Shown one piece after another: positions 1 through 9,338 of a stretch of DNA of 42,423 bases. Below the pieces are notes generated by a model. That model ran no database searches. It was given only the letters and a program-made list of their open reading frames with translations, and was not told the origin of the DNA. The DNA is taken from the NCBI GenBank assembly GCA_016650045.1, contig JAENWK010000010.1, forward strand, positions 1 through 42,423. Direction: 5' to 3'. This stretch comes from Eubacteriaceae bacterium. Lineage in GTDB: Bacteria > Bacillota > Clostridia > Eubacteriales > Eubacteriaceae. The position numbers and the translations under genes are program-made. Position 1 is the stretch's first letter; each line of letters starts with the position of its first letter.

Positions 1-110
1 AATAGATATACTTGTATATATGAGGTGTATCATAACATAAATTTTATTTTTTTTCTACACGATTTGATAAATTTATTAAAATAATACTCTTCTGAATTGA
101 TCAACTAAAA

Positions 111-165
111 AAAATGGTAAAATATCATTACTAAAAGATATCTTTTAGTAATGATATTACCATTT
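111..165 (-). terminator. Intrinsic terminator after the M18 aminopeptidase gene
   Basis: A long inverted repeat is centred on GATATC at 137-142. It has 19 continuous pairs, then a two-base bulge and about eight more pairs. Read on the minus strand it is followed by a run of eight T, as expected for a Rho-independent terminator of the aminopeptidase gene that stops at 232. Confidence 0.75.
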
Positions 166-231
166 CCAGGTTATTCTTATTTTTTTAAAATCAAGAAGCT
201 ATTTTATTGTTAGGCAAAGATATGATTTATT

Positions 232-1665
232 CTAATTTAAAAAGGCTTTGTAACCTTTGAAGCACATGTAAACATCCACCTTAGATACCAATTCGAAGGG
301 TGAATGCATACTTAATAGTGCCGGGCCGCAATCGAGTACGTCCATGCCGTATTCTGCCAGGATATGGGCAATGGTACCGCCGCCGCCAAGATCAACTCGG
401 CCTAATTCTCCCATTTGCCACACCACTCCGGCATCATCTAAGGTTTTTCTCATTTTTCCCATAAATTCAGCATGGGCGTCATTGGACCCTGACTTTCCTC
501 TGGAACCACCGTATTTGGAAAGGACTATCCCTTTTCCAATATATGGCGCATTGAGTTTATCGTGTGTTCCTGTGTAATTCGGATCCACCCCAGCAGTGAC
601 ATCTGCTGAAAGCATTTCAGAATGCATAAAACAACGTCGTAATGCTAATTCTGGCTTAGTAATACCCATAAGATCAATAACTTCAGCCACGGAATTTTCA
701 AAAAAATGAGATTGCATACCTGTATTGCCATAGCTGCCAATTTCTTCCTTATCCGCTAAAATAACACAAAGTGTGCGTTTTGGATTTTCCTGGTCTAAAA
801 TGGCCTTAAGGGCAGTGTAAGCACATACACGATCATCTTGACCGTAGCCGCCTACAAGACTTTCATCAAAACCAACATTGCGACCAGGACCTGCTGGCAC
901 GACTTCCAATTCAGCAGTAGCAAAGTCTTCTTCCCTCAACCCATACTTTTCAGAAAGCAATTTTAGTATGTTGAGTTTTACCCCTTCTTTAATGTCTTTT
1001 TCATTAAAAGGCTGACTGCCTACAATAAGGTTTAATCCTTCTCCCGTAATGCCTTCGCTCATTTTTTTTGTATTTTGCTCTTGTGAAAGATGTGGTAAAA
1101 GATCAGTGATGCAAAAAACAGGTTCATCTGCTGCTTCACCAATAGAAATATCTATGATTTCGCCGTCTTTTTTTACCACAGCTCCATGCAGCGCAAGTGG
1201 AATGGTTACCCAATGGTATTTTTTAATCCCTCCATAATAATGAGTCTTAAAGAAAGCCATATCATCACATTCATACAGCGGTGATGGTTTTAAATCTAAT
1301 CGTGGTGCATCAATGTGAGCTCCGACAATGGCCATGCCATTTTCAATAGAGTCTGATCCGGCAATGAATAATACAACCGCTTTTTTCTTGTGAATCATGT
1401 AAATTTTATTTCCAGGAACAATCTTACCAACCTTAAGGTAGTCCTCCAGTGATTTAAAGCCAGCATCTTCTGCCATTTTAACGCTGATTTCTGCACACTT
1501 GCGTTCCGTTTTCCCACGGCTAATGAAATCTATATAGTCATCGTTAATCATTTTAATGGCAAGAGTGTCTTCACTGTCCAAGTCTTTCCAGGCACTCTCC
1601 CATTTTTTAGTTAACTGATCCTGTAATAAGACTCCCGGACTTTTTTCTTTCTCCTCAATCATCAT
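232..1665 (-). CDS. M18 family aspartyl-type aminopeptidase
   Basis: This is a 477-residue cytosolic metallo-aminopeptidase of the M18 family, which removes N-terminal, often acidic, residues from peptides using two metal ions. The metal-site motifs appear in order: AHIDAPRLD near residue 116, GQDDR in the middle, ADKEEIGS, SADVTAGVDP and MHSPFE near the C terminus. The length matches the family (about 430-490). The start is an ATG pair 11 bases after an AAGGAG sequence. It lies 59 bases downstream of the YnzC-repeat gene on the same strand with no clear promoter between, so co-transcription is possible. A strong terminator follows it. The substrate cannot be read from sequence. Confidence 0.9.
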   Translation of the reverse strand: MMIEEKEKSPGVLLQDQLTKKWESAWKDLDSEDTLAIKMINDDYIDFISRGKTERKCAEISVKMAEDAGFKSLEDYLKVGKIVPGNKIYMIHKKKAVVLFIAGSDSIENGMAIVGAHIDAPRLDLKPSPLYECDDMAFFKTHYYGGIKKYHWVTIPLALHGAVVKKDGEIIDISIGEAADEPVFCITDLLPHLSQEQNTKKMSEGITGEGLNLIVGSQPFNEKDIKEGVKLNILKLLSEKYGLREEDFATAELEVVPAGPGRNVGFDESLVGGYGQDDRVCAYTALKAILDQENPKRTLCVILADKEEIGSYGNTGMQSHFFENSVAEVIDLMGITKPELALRRCFMHSEMLSADVTAGVDPNYTGTHDKLNAPYIGKGIVLSKYGGSRGKSGSNDAHAEFMGKMRKTLDDAGVVWQMGELGRVDLGGGGTIAHILAEYGMDVLDCGPALLSMHSPFELVSKVDVYMCFKGYKAFLN

Positions 1666-1724
1666 ATGCTATATTGCTCCTTTTTTAGTCTTGCTTTTCA
1701 TTTTTAAAGTTTGCTCTTTGCAAC

Positions 1725-2180
1725 TTAACCTTTTGTTTTTTTAGCTAATTCTTCAGCTTTGCCATAAGCACCTTTGTCAGTGTCAGCTTTTTTTAGGTTT
1801 TCCTTAGCAAATTCTTCTGCATCGCCATAGGTACCTTCGTCATTACCAGCTTCTTTTAGGTTTTCCTTAGCAAATTCTTCTGCCTGGTCATAAGTACCTT
1901 CGTCAGTGCCCTTTGATACGTTAAGATTAAGAGGATTCGCACGTTTGTTGACATCAGCTTTTTTTGTAGGATCTTCTGAAATTACCCCGCCACCTTCATT
2001 TTTGGTTTCCATCGATAATTCTTCAGCTTCATAATAGGTTGAATCTTCTCCGCCAGCTTCACTTTTGGTTCCCTGAGCCAGACCTTCTGCCTTACGATAA
2101 CTCGATTTTTCTCCGCCAGCTTCATTCTGAGTTTCCATTGCTAATTCTTCAGCTTTGTTATAGGTTCCATTGTTTTCCAT
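1725..2180 (-). CDS. Possible separate repeat protein from an internal start
   Basis: This is an alternative product of the gene above, beginning at the internal ATG at 2180 (MENNGTYNK) and 151 residues long. Its support is the strong Shine-Dalgarno sequence AAAGGAG with eight-base spacing, unexpected inside a coding region. It would consist only of the TYxxAEE repeats: Glu-rich, probably helical, soluble. Whether it is made as a separate protein cannot be decided here. Confidence 0.4.
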   Translation of the reverse strand: MENNGTYNKAEELAMETQNEAGGEKSSYRKAEGLAQGTKSEAGGEDSTYYEAEELSMETKNEGGGVISEDPTKKADVNKRANPLNLNVSKGTDEGTYDQAEEFAKENLKEAGNDEGTYGDAEEFAKENLKKADTDKGAYGKAEELAKKTKG

Positions 2181-2390
2181 TTCATTATCTCCTTTGTTTT
2201 TTTTATTTTGGCATTGTGGCTCATCTACAATTTCAATTAAATCCAGCTGTTCCCGACAGCTTTTTCTAATAGCTTTAAGATACTCAGCTCGAAGGGCTCG
2301 TTGCTCCTCGAGCTCAACCGCACTTAATGGCATTACCTTTTTTTTATTAGCCAATTCGTTAATACGCCTTATTTTTTCCTTCGTTATCAT
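1725..2390 (-). CDS. YnzC-like (DUF896) domain fused to an acidic repeat region
   Basis: The 221-residue protein has two parts. Residues 1-57 match the small YnzC/UPF0291 (DUF896) family, a helical hairpin protein of about 75 residues in Firmicutes: ITKEKIRRINELA, then EEQRALRAEYL and IRKS. Residues 72-221 hold about six imperfect repeats built around TYxxAEELA or TYxxAEEFAKEN, joined by Glu/Gly/Asp-rich linkers, with no signal peptide or membrane segment. An AAAGGAG sequence lies eight bases before the internal ATG at 2180 (residue 71), and an A8 run precedes it. One extra A would end the YnzC part at a TAA just before that ATG. This may therefore be two genes joined by a one-base loss, or a slippage site. 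The function of the repeat part is unknown. Confidence 0.75.
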   Translation of the reverse strand: MITKEKIRRINELANKKKVMPLSAVELEEQRALRAEYLKAIRKSCREQLDLIEIVDEPQCQNKKNKGDNEMENNGTYNKAEELAMETQNEAGGEKSSYRKAEGLAQGTKSEAGGEDSTYYEAEELSMETKNEGGGVISEDPTKKADVNKRANPLNLNVSKGTDEGTYDQAEEFAKENLKEAGNDEGTYGDAEEFAKENLKKADTDKGAYGKAEELAKKTKG

Positions 2391-2513
2391 AAAAATCCCC
2401 TTTCGTTTAAACTTCCTTACCTAGTATTATATACTATTAGAAAAAAAATGATAGATAAAATCAATACTTCTTTCTGTTAATTTTCTATATACTGCGATTA
2501 TTCACCCATAAAA

Positions 2514-3818
2514 TTATAATTGAATCATGTCTTTTTCTAACAATCGCTGCAGACTTAGAATAAGCCCCAGCTTTCCATGATAATGGGTTAGTCCACCCTG
2601 AAAATAAACAATATAGGGTTCCCGCATGGGCGCATCTGCCGAAAGCTCAATGGAAGAACCCTGAATAAATGCTCCGGCAGCCATAATGATGGGGTCATCA
2701 TAACCCGGCATGGCCCATGGCTCAGGTGTTACACGGCTATCCACTGGTGCCGCCTCCTGAATGGCCTTGCAAAATACCTTTACTCCCTCAGGAGTTCCTA
2801 AACGAACGCTTTGGATAATATCACTTCGATAATCCATGGCATCAGGACAAACGGCATACCCTAATTTTTTATAACAAGCAGCCAAAAGCACTGCGGATTT
2901 AAGGGCCTGAGCAACGATCGTGGGAGCTAAAAACAATCCCTGCAGGAAAGTACGATTAATCCCCAGCGTCGCACCAGTTTCCCTGGCTACCCCAGGTGCT
3001 GCGAGGCGACAAGCAGCCAGGTGGACAAGGTCAGATCTTCCTGCCACATAACCACCGGTAGGTGCTAATCCCCCACCAGGGTTTTTAATTAGAGAACCTG
3101 CCATAAGATCTGCTCCAATTGCCACTGGCTCCACAGAATCCAAAAATTCACCATAGCAATTATCAACAAAAATGATCACATCTTTATTTACTAAACGGAT
3201 CTTTAGGATGATTTTCTTTATGGCATCCATGGTTAAGGCCTTACGCCAGCTATATCCGGTGGATCGTTGCAGATAAATCATTTTCGTTTTTGGTGTCATA
3301 GCTTTTAGAATTGCGCACTCGTCAAAACCACCATTTTCAAGTAATTCGATTTGGCCATAGGAAACCCCAAAATCCTTGAGGGTTCCTTCTCCCTGGCTTT
3401 TTCCTCCTAATCCAATCACTGTTCGAATGGTATCATAGGGGGAACCAGAAATGGCCAAAAGATGATCTCCTGGCCTGAGAACACCATAGAGGGCTAAGGA
3501 AATGGCATGGGTTCCTGATGAAATATGAGGGCGCACCAAAGCATCCTCTGCACCAAAAACATCAGCATAAATCTTTTCAATAATTTCCCGCCCGATGTCA
3601 TCATAGCCATAGCCTGTTGCCACTGCAAAATGACGATCGCTTAATCCTGCTTTTTGCATTGCTTTTATAACCCGATACTGGTGGAGTTCTCCCATCAAAT
3701 CCAGGGCTTCAAGTGAATCGAGGATTTCGCCTTCAATTGATTCCACAAAATCAATAATCGTTGGATCAATATTAAATTCTTTTTCCAGATAATCTTTTAT
3801 GTCTTTCTTCTTATTCAA
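2514..3818 (-). CDS. PLP-dependent methionine gamma-lyase family protein (YnbB-like)
   Basis: The 434-residue protein belongs to the Met_gamma_lyase family (formerly called aluminium resistance protein), fold type I pyridoxal-phosphate enzymes related to cystathionine and methionine gamma-lyases. Visible family features are the RPHISSGTHAI segment near residue 96, the IFVDNCYGEF Asp that would contact the cofactor ring, and the GSLIKNPGGG loop whose Lys is the expected Schiff-base residue. The length is typical. It is the last gene of the mutL-miaA run, 85 bases after miaA. In many clostridia hfq lies near this position, but none fits here. The physiological substrate of the family is not settled, so the name reflects homology only. 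Confidence 0.88.
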   Translation of the reverse strand: MNKKKDIKDYLEKEFNIDPTIIDFVESIEGEILDSLEALDLMGELHQYRVIKAMQKAGLSDRHFAVATGYGYDDIGREIIEKIYADVFGAEDALVRPHISSGTHAISLALYGVLRPGDHLLAISGSPYDTIRTVIGLGGKSQGEGTLKDFGVSYGQIELLENGGFDECAILKAMTPKTKMIYLQRSTGYSWRKALTMDAIKKIILKIRLVNKDVIIFVDNCYGEFLDSVEPVAIGADLMAGSLIKNPGGGLAPTGGYVAGRSDLVHLAACRLAAPGVARETGATLGINRTFLQGLFLAPTIVAQALKSAVLLAACYKKLGYAVCPDAMDYRSDIIQSVRLGTPEGVKVFCKAIQEAAPVDSRVTPEPWAMPGYDDPIIMAAGAFIQGSSIELSADAPMREPYIVYFQGGLTHYHGKLGLILSLQRLLEKDMIQL

Positions 3819-3903
3819 AAATGCTGCTCTCTTTCTTTTGATTACGGTTTTTATATATTTTTAAGGGCCTACAAATCCAGGGCAATATCCTTTAACCTCA
3901 TTT

Positions 3904-4860
3904 TCAATCCATAAAACGAAAATTCGATAATATATCCAAGCATTCTTTCACAAACTCGTCAAGGCTGCGTTTTTCATTCATTTCAATCCAATGAATACGC
4001 TCATCCTTTCGAAACCATGTCATTTGGCGTTTGGCAAAATGTCGGGTATTCTGTTTTAAAACGGTCAGAACTTCTTCCAAAGTTGCATCGCCATTTAAAA
4101 AGGGCCTTAATTCCTTATACCCAATGGCTTGAAGAGATGTTAAATCCCAATCATAGCCACGATCTAAAAGGGACTTAGTTTCATTAATTAAGCCCTTCTC
4201 TACCATTTTATCCACCCGATGATTAATCCGATAATATAAATCTTCCCGGGGCCATTTCAAACCAATGAGCTCATAGTCATAGGGCAACTCCTCGGTGCTT
4301 GCTTTTTCATCAAAATAGGATTTGGGTTTCCCGGTAACCTCATAAATTTCAAGGGCGCGTATGACTCGCTTTACGTTATTTGGGTGTACTGTTTGAGCTG
4401 TTAGAGGATCAACATCTTTCAAGCGCTGATGCAGAGCCTCACTCCCGAGCATTTCAGCTTCAGCAGATAATCGCCATCGGACCTCTTCACTCTCATCCTT
4501 TTCCCGAAAACCCCACGGAAGGGTTAAAGCATTAATATATAACCCGGTTCCCCCGACAACAATGGGAAGTTTTCCCTGGGATACAATGTCAGCAATGAAC
4601 TTTAATGCCGCTTCCTTGAATTTTGCCACACTGTATTCCGCACTAGGTAAAATACAATCCACCAAATGATGGGGAATCCCTTCCATTTCACTGGGTGTTA
4701 CCTTAGCTGTTCCAATACTCATGTATTTATAAATTTGCATGGAATCGGCTGAAATAATTTCTCCGTTCAGCGCTTTTGCCAGCGCCACCCCAAGAGCCGT
4801 TTTGCCACTGGCTGTTGGTCCAATCAAGACCAGAACCCGGGGCTTTTTTATTTTCGTCAT
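3904..4860 (-). CDS. miaA: tRNA dimethylallyltransferase MiaA
   Basis: MiaA transfers the dimethylallyl group to N6 of A37 in tRNAs that read codons starting with U, which supports reading accuracy. The 318-residue protein shows the P-loop GPTASGKTALG at residues 14-24, the DSMQIYKYMSIGTAK substrate segment, and GGTGLYI in the middle. A TWFRKDERIHWI segment near the C terminus is typical. The ATG follows the mutL stop by one base, so translation is probably coupled, as in the classical mutL-miaA arrangement. Confidence 0.96.
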   Translation of the reverse strand: MTKIKKPRVLVLIGPTASGKTALGVALAKALNGEIISADSMQIYKYMSIGTAKVTPSEMEGIPHHLVDCILPSAEYSVAKFKEAALKFIADIVSQGKLPIVVGGTGLYINALTLPWGFREKDESEEVRWRLSAEAEMLGSEALHQRLKDVDPLTAQTVHPNNVKRVIRALEIYEVTGKPKSYFDEKASTEELPYDYELIGLKWPREDLYYRINHRVDKMVEKGLINETKSLLDRGYDWDLTSLQAIGYKELRPFLNGDATLEEVLTVLKQNTRHFAKRQMTWFRKDERIHWIEMNEKRSLDEFVKECLDILSNFRFMD

Positions 4861-4861
4861 T

Positions 4862-6751
4862 TCACACCACCCGTTTAAATAATTTCATTAATTCATATTC
4901 TCTGAGCCGAGTAATAATCGGCCGTCCATGGGGACAGGTAAAGGGATTATCCAACCTCATCAGACCTTCTAAAAGTCCATGCATTTCCTGATTGGTCAGT
5001 GTTTGTCCGCCTTTGACAGCGGCTTTACAGGCCATAAGAATAATTTTATCTTTTATTTTTGAAGAATAAAGCCATTGACCTTCTTGATGAACCGCTTCAA
5101 TTTCTGAAAGGTCTTCGTTAATCAGGTTTTTCAGCAGATCACTGCTTTGGGGTTCTCCCAAAAATACCGGGACACTCCGAATAATCAAACTATCTTCTCC
5201 AAAAACATCACAATCATAACCTAATTTTTTATAGGTCTCCAGGGTATTCAAAATCTTTTCAATATCTTTAGGACGTATTTTTAAGGTGATTGGTGCCATC
5301 AGACCCTGGCTGGGAATAACAGCTCCGCAATCAAAAACGTCTTCCAACTCCCGGGTTAAAAAAGCTTCATGTGCGGCGTGCTGATCAATTAAATAAATTT
5401 CTTTAAGCCCTTCCAAAAGAATATAGGTATTAAAAAGCTGTCCAATAATTTTCATTTTTGTAAAATCTGGACGTGCCGCCTTGATTTGAGGTGATGAAAC
5501 CTTATCCTTTATTCTAAATGCTCCTGGGTTTTCAGCAATTTTTTCCAACCCTTTTTCTTCAAATAGGGTGGTCTGCGAAAAGTTCTGACCTTCAGAATTA
5601 TCTTTGTTGACTTTTAAGTTATTCAAGGTTTGATTTTTCTCTAAATCAAACCTATCAGGGTTTGATATTCCCTTTGGCAATTCTTTTGGCTCATTATTAT
5701 GTTCAGAAGGAACATTTTTTACTTTTGACTTTTGATTTTCCCAACCGCCAATATCCACCACTAGGTTTGCATCCCGCAATGTTTCTCGGATTCCCTGTTT
5801 AAACAAAAGCATGACCAGGCTTTCATTTAAAATTTTAATCTCAGTTTTGGCCGGATGAATATTGACATCCAGCATTCTTCCCGGAAGCTCAATAAACACT
5901 ATCCCAAAGGGATGCTGATGCTTCATGGTGTACCCTTCATAGGCACTGTCAAGTGCCTGGGATAAATGACTATTTTTTACATAACGACCGTTAATAAAAA
6001 AAATCTGATCCTCTCGATGACTTCTCATAGTGGTTAACTCACCGATAAAACCGGTAAGTTTCATGGGGCTATTTTCAAATTGGATGGGAATGAGTTGTGA
6101 TGCAACTTTCTCTCCGTATAGCGTACTGATCACATCCGAAAAATTTCCAGAGCCTGGAGTATTGAGAACACTTCGTCCATTAGAAATTACATGAAACGCA
6201 ACCTTTGGGTTTGATAATGCCAGTTTTTCCAATAAATCCCGAATCAAGTCTTCTTCTTTTTTATCCTTTTCTAAATGTTTTCTCCTGGCTGGGGTATTAT
6301 AAAAAAGATCCCAAACTTTCATTTCGGTGCCATGACTGTAAGAACACACCCGCTGGTCAACCAGTGTGCCACCTTCAAAGAGAGTAATGCTGCCAACCTC
6401 TTCGCTATCATTACAGGTAGTTACCTGGACCCGAGCCACAGCCGAAACACTGGAGAGGGCTTCTCCGCGAAACCCCAGGGATTCAATGGTCTCTAAATCA
6501 TCAATTGAGGTCAGTTTACTGGTGGCATGACGTTTAAACGCCAGGGGCACCTCATGATATGCAATGCCGCAGCCATTATCCCTAACGATCATTTTATTTT
6601 TTCCACCGGCTTCAATGTCTACGGTGATTCGCGTTGCCCCGGCATCAATGGCATTTTCTACCAATTCCTTAATGACAGAAACCGGACGAATTATCACCTC
6701 ACCTGCAGCTATTTTATTAATTGTATCCATGTTCAACATTTTAATTTTCAT
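4862..6751 (-). CDS. mutL: DNA mismatch repair protein MutL
   Basis: MutL couples mismatch recognition by MutS to strand removal. The N-terminal GHKL ATPase motifs are present: ELVENAIDAGAT, DNGCGI, and FRGEALSS. The C-terminal dimerisation domain contains DQHAAHE and CPHGRPI. An ACKAAVKGG segment replaces the usual ACKAAIRAN-like region. The middle, about residues 330-430, is a poorly conserved linker. I chose the ATG at 6751 (MKIKMLN). A TTG two codons earlier is possible. No Shine-Dalgarno sequence is visible, and an extended -10 lies at 6759-6767, so the mRNA may be leaderless. No mutS precedes it here; lon is the neighbour, separated by a terminator. Confidence 0.95.
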   Translation of the reverse strand: MKIKMLNMDTINKIAAGEVIIRPVSVIKELVENAIDAGATRITVDIEAGGKNKMIVRDNGCGIAYHEVPLAFKRHATSKLTSIDDLETIESLGFRGEALSSVSAVARVQVTTCNDSEEVGSITLFEGGTLVDQRVCSYSHGTEMKVWDLFYNTPARRKHLEKDKKEEDLIRDLLEKLALSNPKVAFHVISNGRSVLNTPGSGNFSDVISTLYGEKVASQLIPIQFENSPMKLTGFIGELTTMRSHREDQIFFINGRYVKNSHLSQALDSAYEGYTMKHQHPFGIVFIELPGRMLDVNIHPAKTEIKILNESLVMLLFKQGIRETLRDANLVVDIGGWENQKSKVKNVPSEHNNEPKELPKGISNPDRFDLEKNQTLNNLKVNKDNSEGQNFSQTTLFEEKGLEKIAENPGAFRIKDKVSSPQIKAARPDFTKMKIIGQLFNTYILLEGLKEIYLIDQHAAHEAFLTRELEDVFDCGAVIPSQGLMAPITLKIRPKDIEKILNTLETYKKLGYDCDVFGEDSLIIRSVPVFLGEPQSSDLLKNLINEDLSEIEAVHQEGQWLYSSKIKDKIILMACKAAVKGGQTLTNQEMHGLLEGLMRLDNPFTCPHGRPIITRLREYELMKLFKRVV

Positions 6752-6758
6752 AATCAAT

Positions 6759-6767
6759 ATTATAACA
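6759..6767 (-). promoter_or_regulatory. Extended -10 promoter of mutL
   Basis: The minus strand reads TGTTATAAT, a perfect extended -10 element (TGnTATAAT), with no good -35. Transcription would start within a few bases of the chosen mutL start codon. Confidence 0.5.
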
Positions 6768-6855
6768 CTTCAAACAAAAATTTCATTAAAAAAATTAATC
6801 AATCTTTTTGATTGAATGGTTTATTGTTTTTATCCTTTCACTTTTTTTAAACTTA

Positions 6856-6890
6856 AAAACAGGAGCTGTCCTAAGACAAACTCCTGTTTT
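6856..6890. terminator. Bidirectional intrinsic terminator after lon
   Basis: AAAACAGGAG (6856-6865) pairs with CTCCTGTTTT (6881-6890), with an inner TGTC/GACA pairing in the loop. T-runs follow on both strands. It ends the lon transcript on the minus strand. Confidence 0.85.
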
Positions 6891-6908
6891 TATTGTTATT
6901 CTTTTTAA

Positions 6909-9299
6909 TTAACTGTTTTTTAAATTTAATTGAACCTTTGATCCTCCACCGGGTTGGTTGAAGACAAGCTTGCATTCAGGAAGTTCAACCCCAAGGGCTT
7001 CACGTAAAACATCTTCAATGGTTGACACATGGATAATGGTCAGTGCGTTACGTACTTCTTCTGGAATGTCCATAACATCCTTTTCATTTTCCTTTGGCAA
7101 GAGTATTTTTGTAATACCGCTACGTTGAGCAGCAATTACTTTTTCTTTAATCCCACCAACTGGAAGCACTTGTCCACTTAGGGTAATTTCACCGGTCATG
7201 GATAGCTTAGAATCAACAGCTTTACCTAAAATCAAAGAGGCTAAAGCTGTTGTCAGGGTTACACCGGCGGATGGACCATCCTTTGGTGTGGAACCTGAAG
7301 GTACATGTATGTGAGTGTCATAGGAAAAGAAATCAAAACCATTGGTGAGTTCTCCTAATCGTGATCGAATAAGACTCATAGCGATGGTTGCACTTTCCTT
7401 CATAACATCACCCAGTTGTCCGGTAAGGGTAAGCTTGCCGCTTCCAGGCATTAAACTTGCTTCGGTAAAGAGAATTTCTCCGCCAACAGCTGTCCATGCC
7501 ATACCGGTAACCACGCCAGGTTTGTTATTTTCTCCTGCTTTTTCATGTCGACGGGTTTTATTTCCTAAAACATCCCCGATATTCTTTATGGTTACGACGA
7601 AAGGCAGCTCAACAGTTTTTGACACAATTTTTGCTGAAAGTACGCGCGCAATTTTAGCCAATTGTTTGGTTAATCCACGGACACCGGCTTCGGCAGTATA
7701 ATTTTCTACGATGGCTTCAATGGCCGTTTCTTCAATTTGCAGCATTTGATCGGTAAGACCATGATCCTTTAAAACTTTTGGCAATAAATGATCGATGGCA
7801 ATACGTTTCTTTTCGCCGTTGGTATAGCTGGAAAGCTGAATGATTTCTGCACGATCAAGCAAAGGTGCGGGAATGGTGCTTAAATCATTGGCTGTGGCAA
7901 CAAAGAAGACTTCTGACAAATCATAGGGTACTTCCAGATAATGATCTGTGAAAGTGCAATTTTGTTCAGGATCCAGTACTTCCAGTAACGCTGATCCGGG
8001 ATCTCCATTATAGGACATTCCCATTTTATCAATTTCATCCAGAATAAACACTGGGTTTTTGGCATCAGCATTACCGATTCCTTTAATGATTCGTCCTGCC
8101 ATGGCTCCCAAATAGGTTTTTCGATGACCACGGATTTCAGCTTCGTCTCGAACGCCGCCTAGGCTGACTCTCACATATTTTCGGTTGAGAGCTTCGGCGA
8201 TACTCTTACCAAGACTGGTCTTTCCGGTGCCCGGAGGCCCCACCAATAGAAGAATGGAGCCTTGTTTGTCTTCTTTGAGTTTCATAACAGCTAAATGTTC
8301 AATGATTCTTTTCTTAACATCGTCAATACCGAAATGATGTGCATCCAGTACTTTACGAGCGTGATCAATATCAATTTCTTTGATTTCACTTACCCAGGGA
8401 AGCTCTAACAATTGATCAAGATAATTCATGATCACATTACTCTCTCCGCTGTTGGGTTGTGCGTTTTCCATTTTCCGAACTTCTTTAAGGGCAATTTTTT
8501 TGACGTCTGCAGGCATATCCGCTTCCTGGACACGCTTACGGTAATCAATTTCCTCTTCAAGATCGCCTTCTAATTCTCCTAGCTCCGCCTGAATATTTTT
8601 CATCTGTTCGCGAAGCATGGCTTCTCGATAGGTTTTATCTTTTCGTTGTGAGTATTTCTTGCTGATTTCCAGTTGCAAATGAACTGAATCTTTTTCACGA
8701 ATAATATAATCAATAAAGCTGAGGGTACGTTCCTTTAAAGAATCAATTTCAAGCAACATTTGTTTTGTTTTTAAAGGAAGACCCATCATAGGCACAGTAT
8801 ATCCCATAATTTCTTCTAAGGATAATAAACCATCAAGAATGCTGATAAAATATTTTGCCCCTTTAAAGTTATGGCTTAGTTCCTTCATTAATCCCTTAAT
8901 ATAAAGGATCATTTCCTGTTCTTCATCCGCATTCACATCCAAAATATCTTCCTGGACGGTGTAGGATGCAGTGATTTGTTTTTCCTCAAAAGTAAAATCC
9001 AAAACCTTTACTCGATTTATGGTGGTAATATCAATGATAAAACCATTATCTGATTTTTGTATATTATCAAACTTCATCAGTACGCCAATACGATAGAAAG
9101 AATCAGCGGTTAATTGTAGAAGCCCTTTATAATCCTTGGTTGATAATCCAATGGCCAGGGTATTGTTTTTTACGATGAGTTCTTTAATGTTTTTCCCAAT
9201 TTCCTCGTTAACAAAAATCCGATTGGCAATGCCAGGATAAATCACGGTTTCCGTAATAGGGATCAGTGGTGCATTTTTAATTTCTAAATTATTATTCAT
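6909..9299 (-). CDS. lon: ATP-dependent endopeptidase Lon (LonA type)
   Basis: Lon is a cytosolic AAA+ serine protease that degrades misfolded and selected regulatory proteins. The 796-residue protein has the N-terminal substrate-binding domain (about 1-200), a coiled-coil region (about 215-290), the AAA module with Walker A GPPGTGKT and Walker B PVFILDEIDKM, and the C-terminal protease domain. That domain has the catalytic Ser in KDGPSAGVTL and Lys in GGIKEKVIAA. Size is normal (B. subtilis LonA is about 774). It begins 39 bases after the MarR gene, so the two are probably one operon read from the promoter at 9812-9840. Confidence 0.97.
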   Translation of the reverse strand: MNNNLEIKNAPLIPITETVIYPGIANRIFVNEEIGKNIKELIVKNNTLAIGLSTKDYKGLLQLTADSFYRIGVLMKFDNIQKSDNGFIIDITTINRVKVLDFTFEEKQITASYTVQEDILDVNADEEQEMILYIKGLMKELSHNFKGAKYFISILDGLLSLEEIMGYTVPMMGLPLKTKQMLLEIDSLKERTLSFIDYIIREKDSVHLQLEISKKYSQRKDKTYREAMLREQMKNIQAELGELEGDLEEEIDYRKRVQEADMPADVKKIALKEVRKMENAQPNSGESNVIMNYLDQLLELPWVSEIKEIDIDHARKVLDAHHFGIDDVKKRIIEHLAVMKLKEDKQGSILLLVGPPGTGKTSLGKSIAEALNRKYVRVSLGGVRDEAEIRGHRKTYLGAMAGRIIKGIGNADAKNPVFILDEIDKMGMSYNGDPGSALLEVLDPEQNCTFTDHYLEVPYDLSEVFFVATANDLSTIPAPLLDRAEIIQLSSYTNGEKKRIAIDHLLPKVLKDHGLTDQMLQIEETAIEAIVENYTAEAGVRGLTKQLAKIARVLSAKIVSKTVELPFVVTIKNIGDVLGNKTRRHEKAGENNKPGVVTGMAWTAVGGEILFTEASLMPGSGKLTLTGQLGDVMKESATIAMSLIRSRLGELTNGFDFFSYDTHIHVPSGSTPKDGPSAGVTLTTALASLILGKAVDSKLSMTGEITLSGQVLPVGGIKEKVIAAQRSGITKILLPKENEKDVMDIPEEVRNALTIIHVSTIEDVLREALGVELPECKLVFNQPGGGSKVQLNLKNS

Positions 9300-9338
9300 T
9301 TTTTTCTCCTTATCCTCTCGCTCTCATTTTTTTTATTG

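Noticed and set aside
3819-3903. hfq gene in its common place after miaA
   Set aside because: The spacer is only 85 bases and contains no Hfq-like frame.
7342-7701. Open frame of 119 codons antisense to lon
   Set aside because: It lies within the conserved protease and AAA regions of lon, has no ribosome binding site and reads like an antisense shadow.
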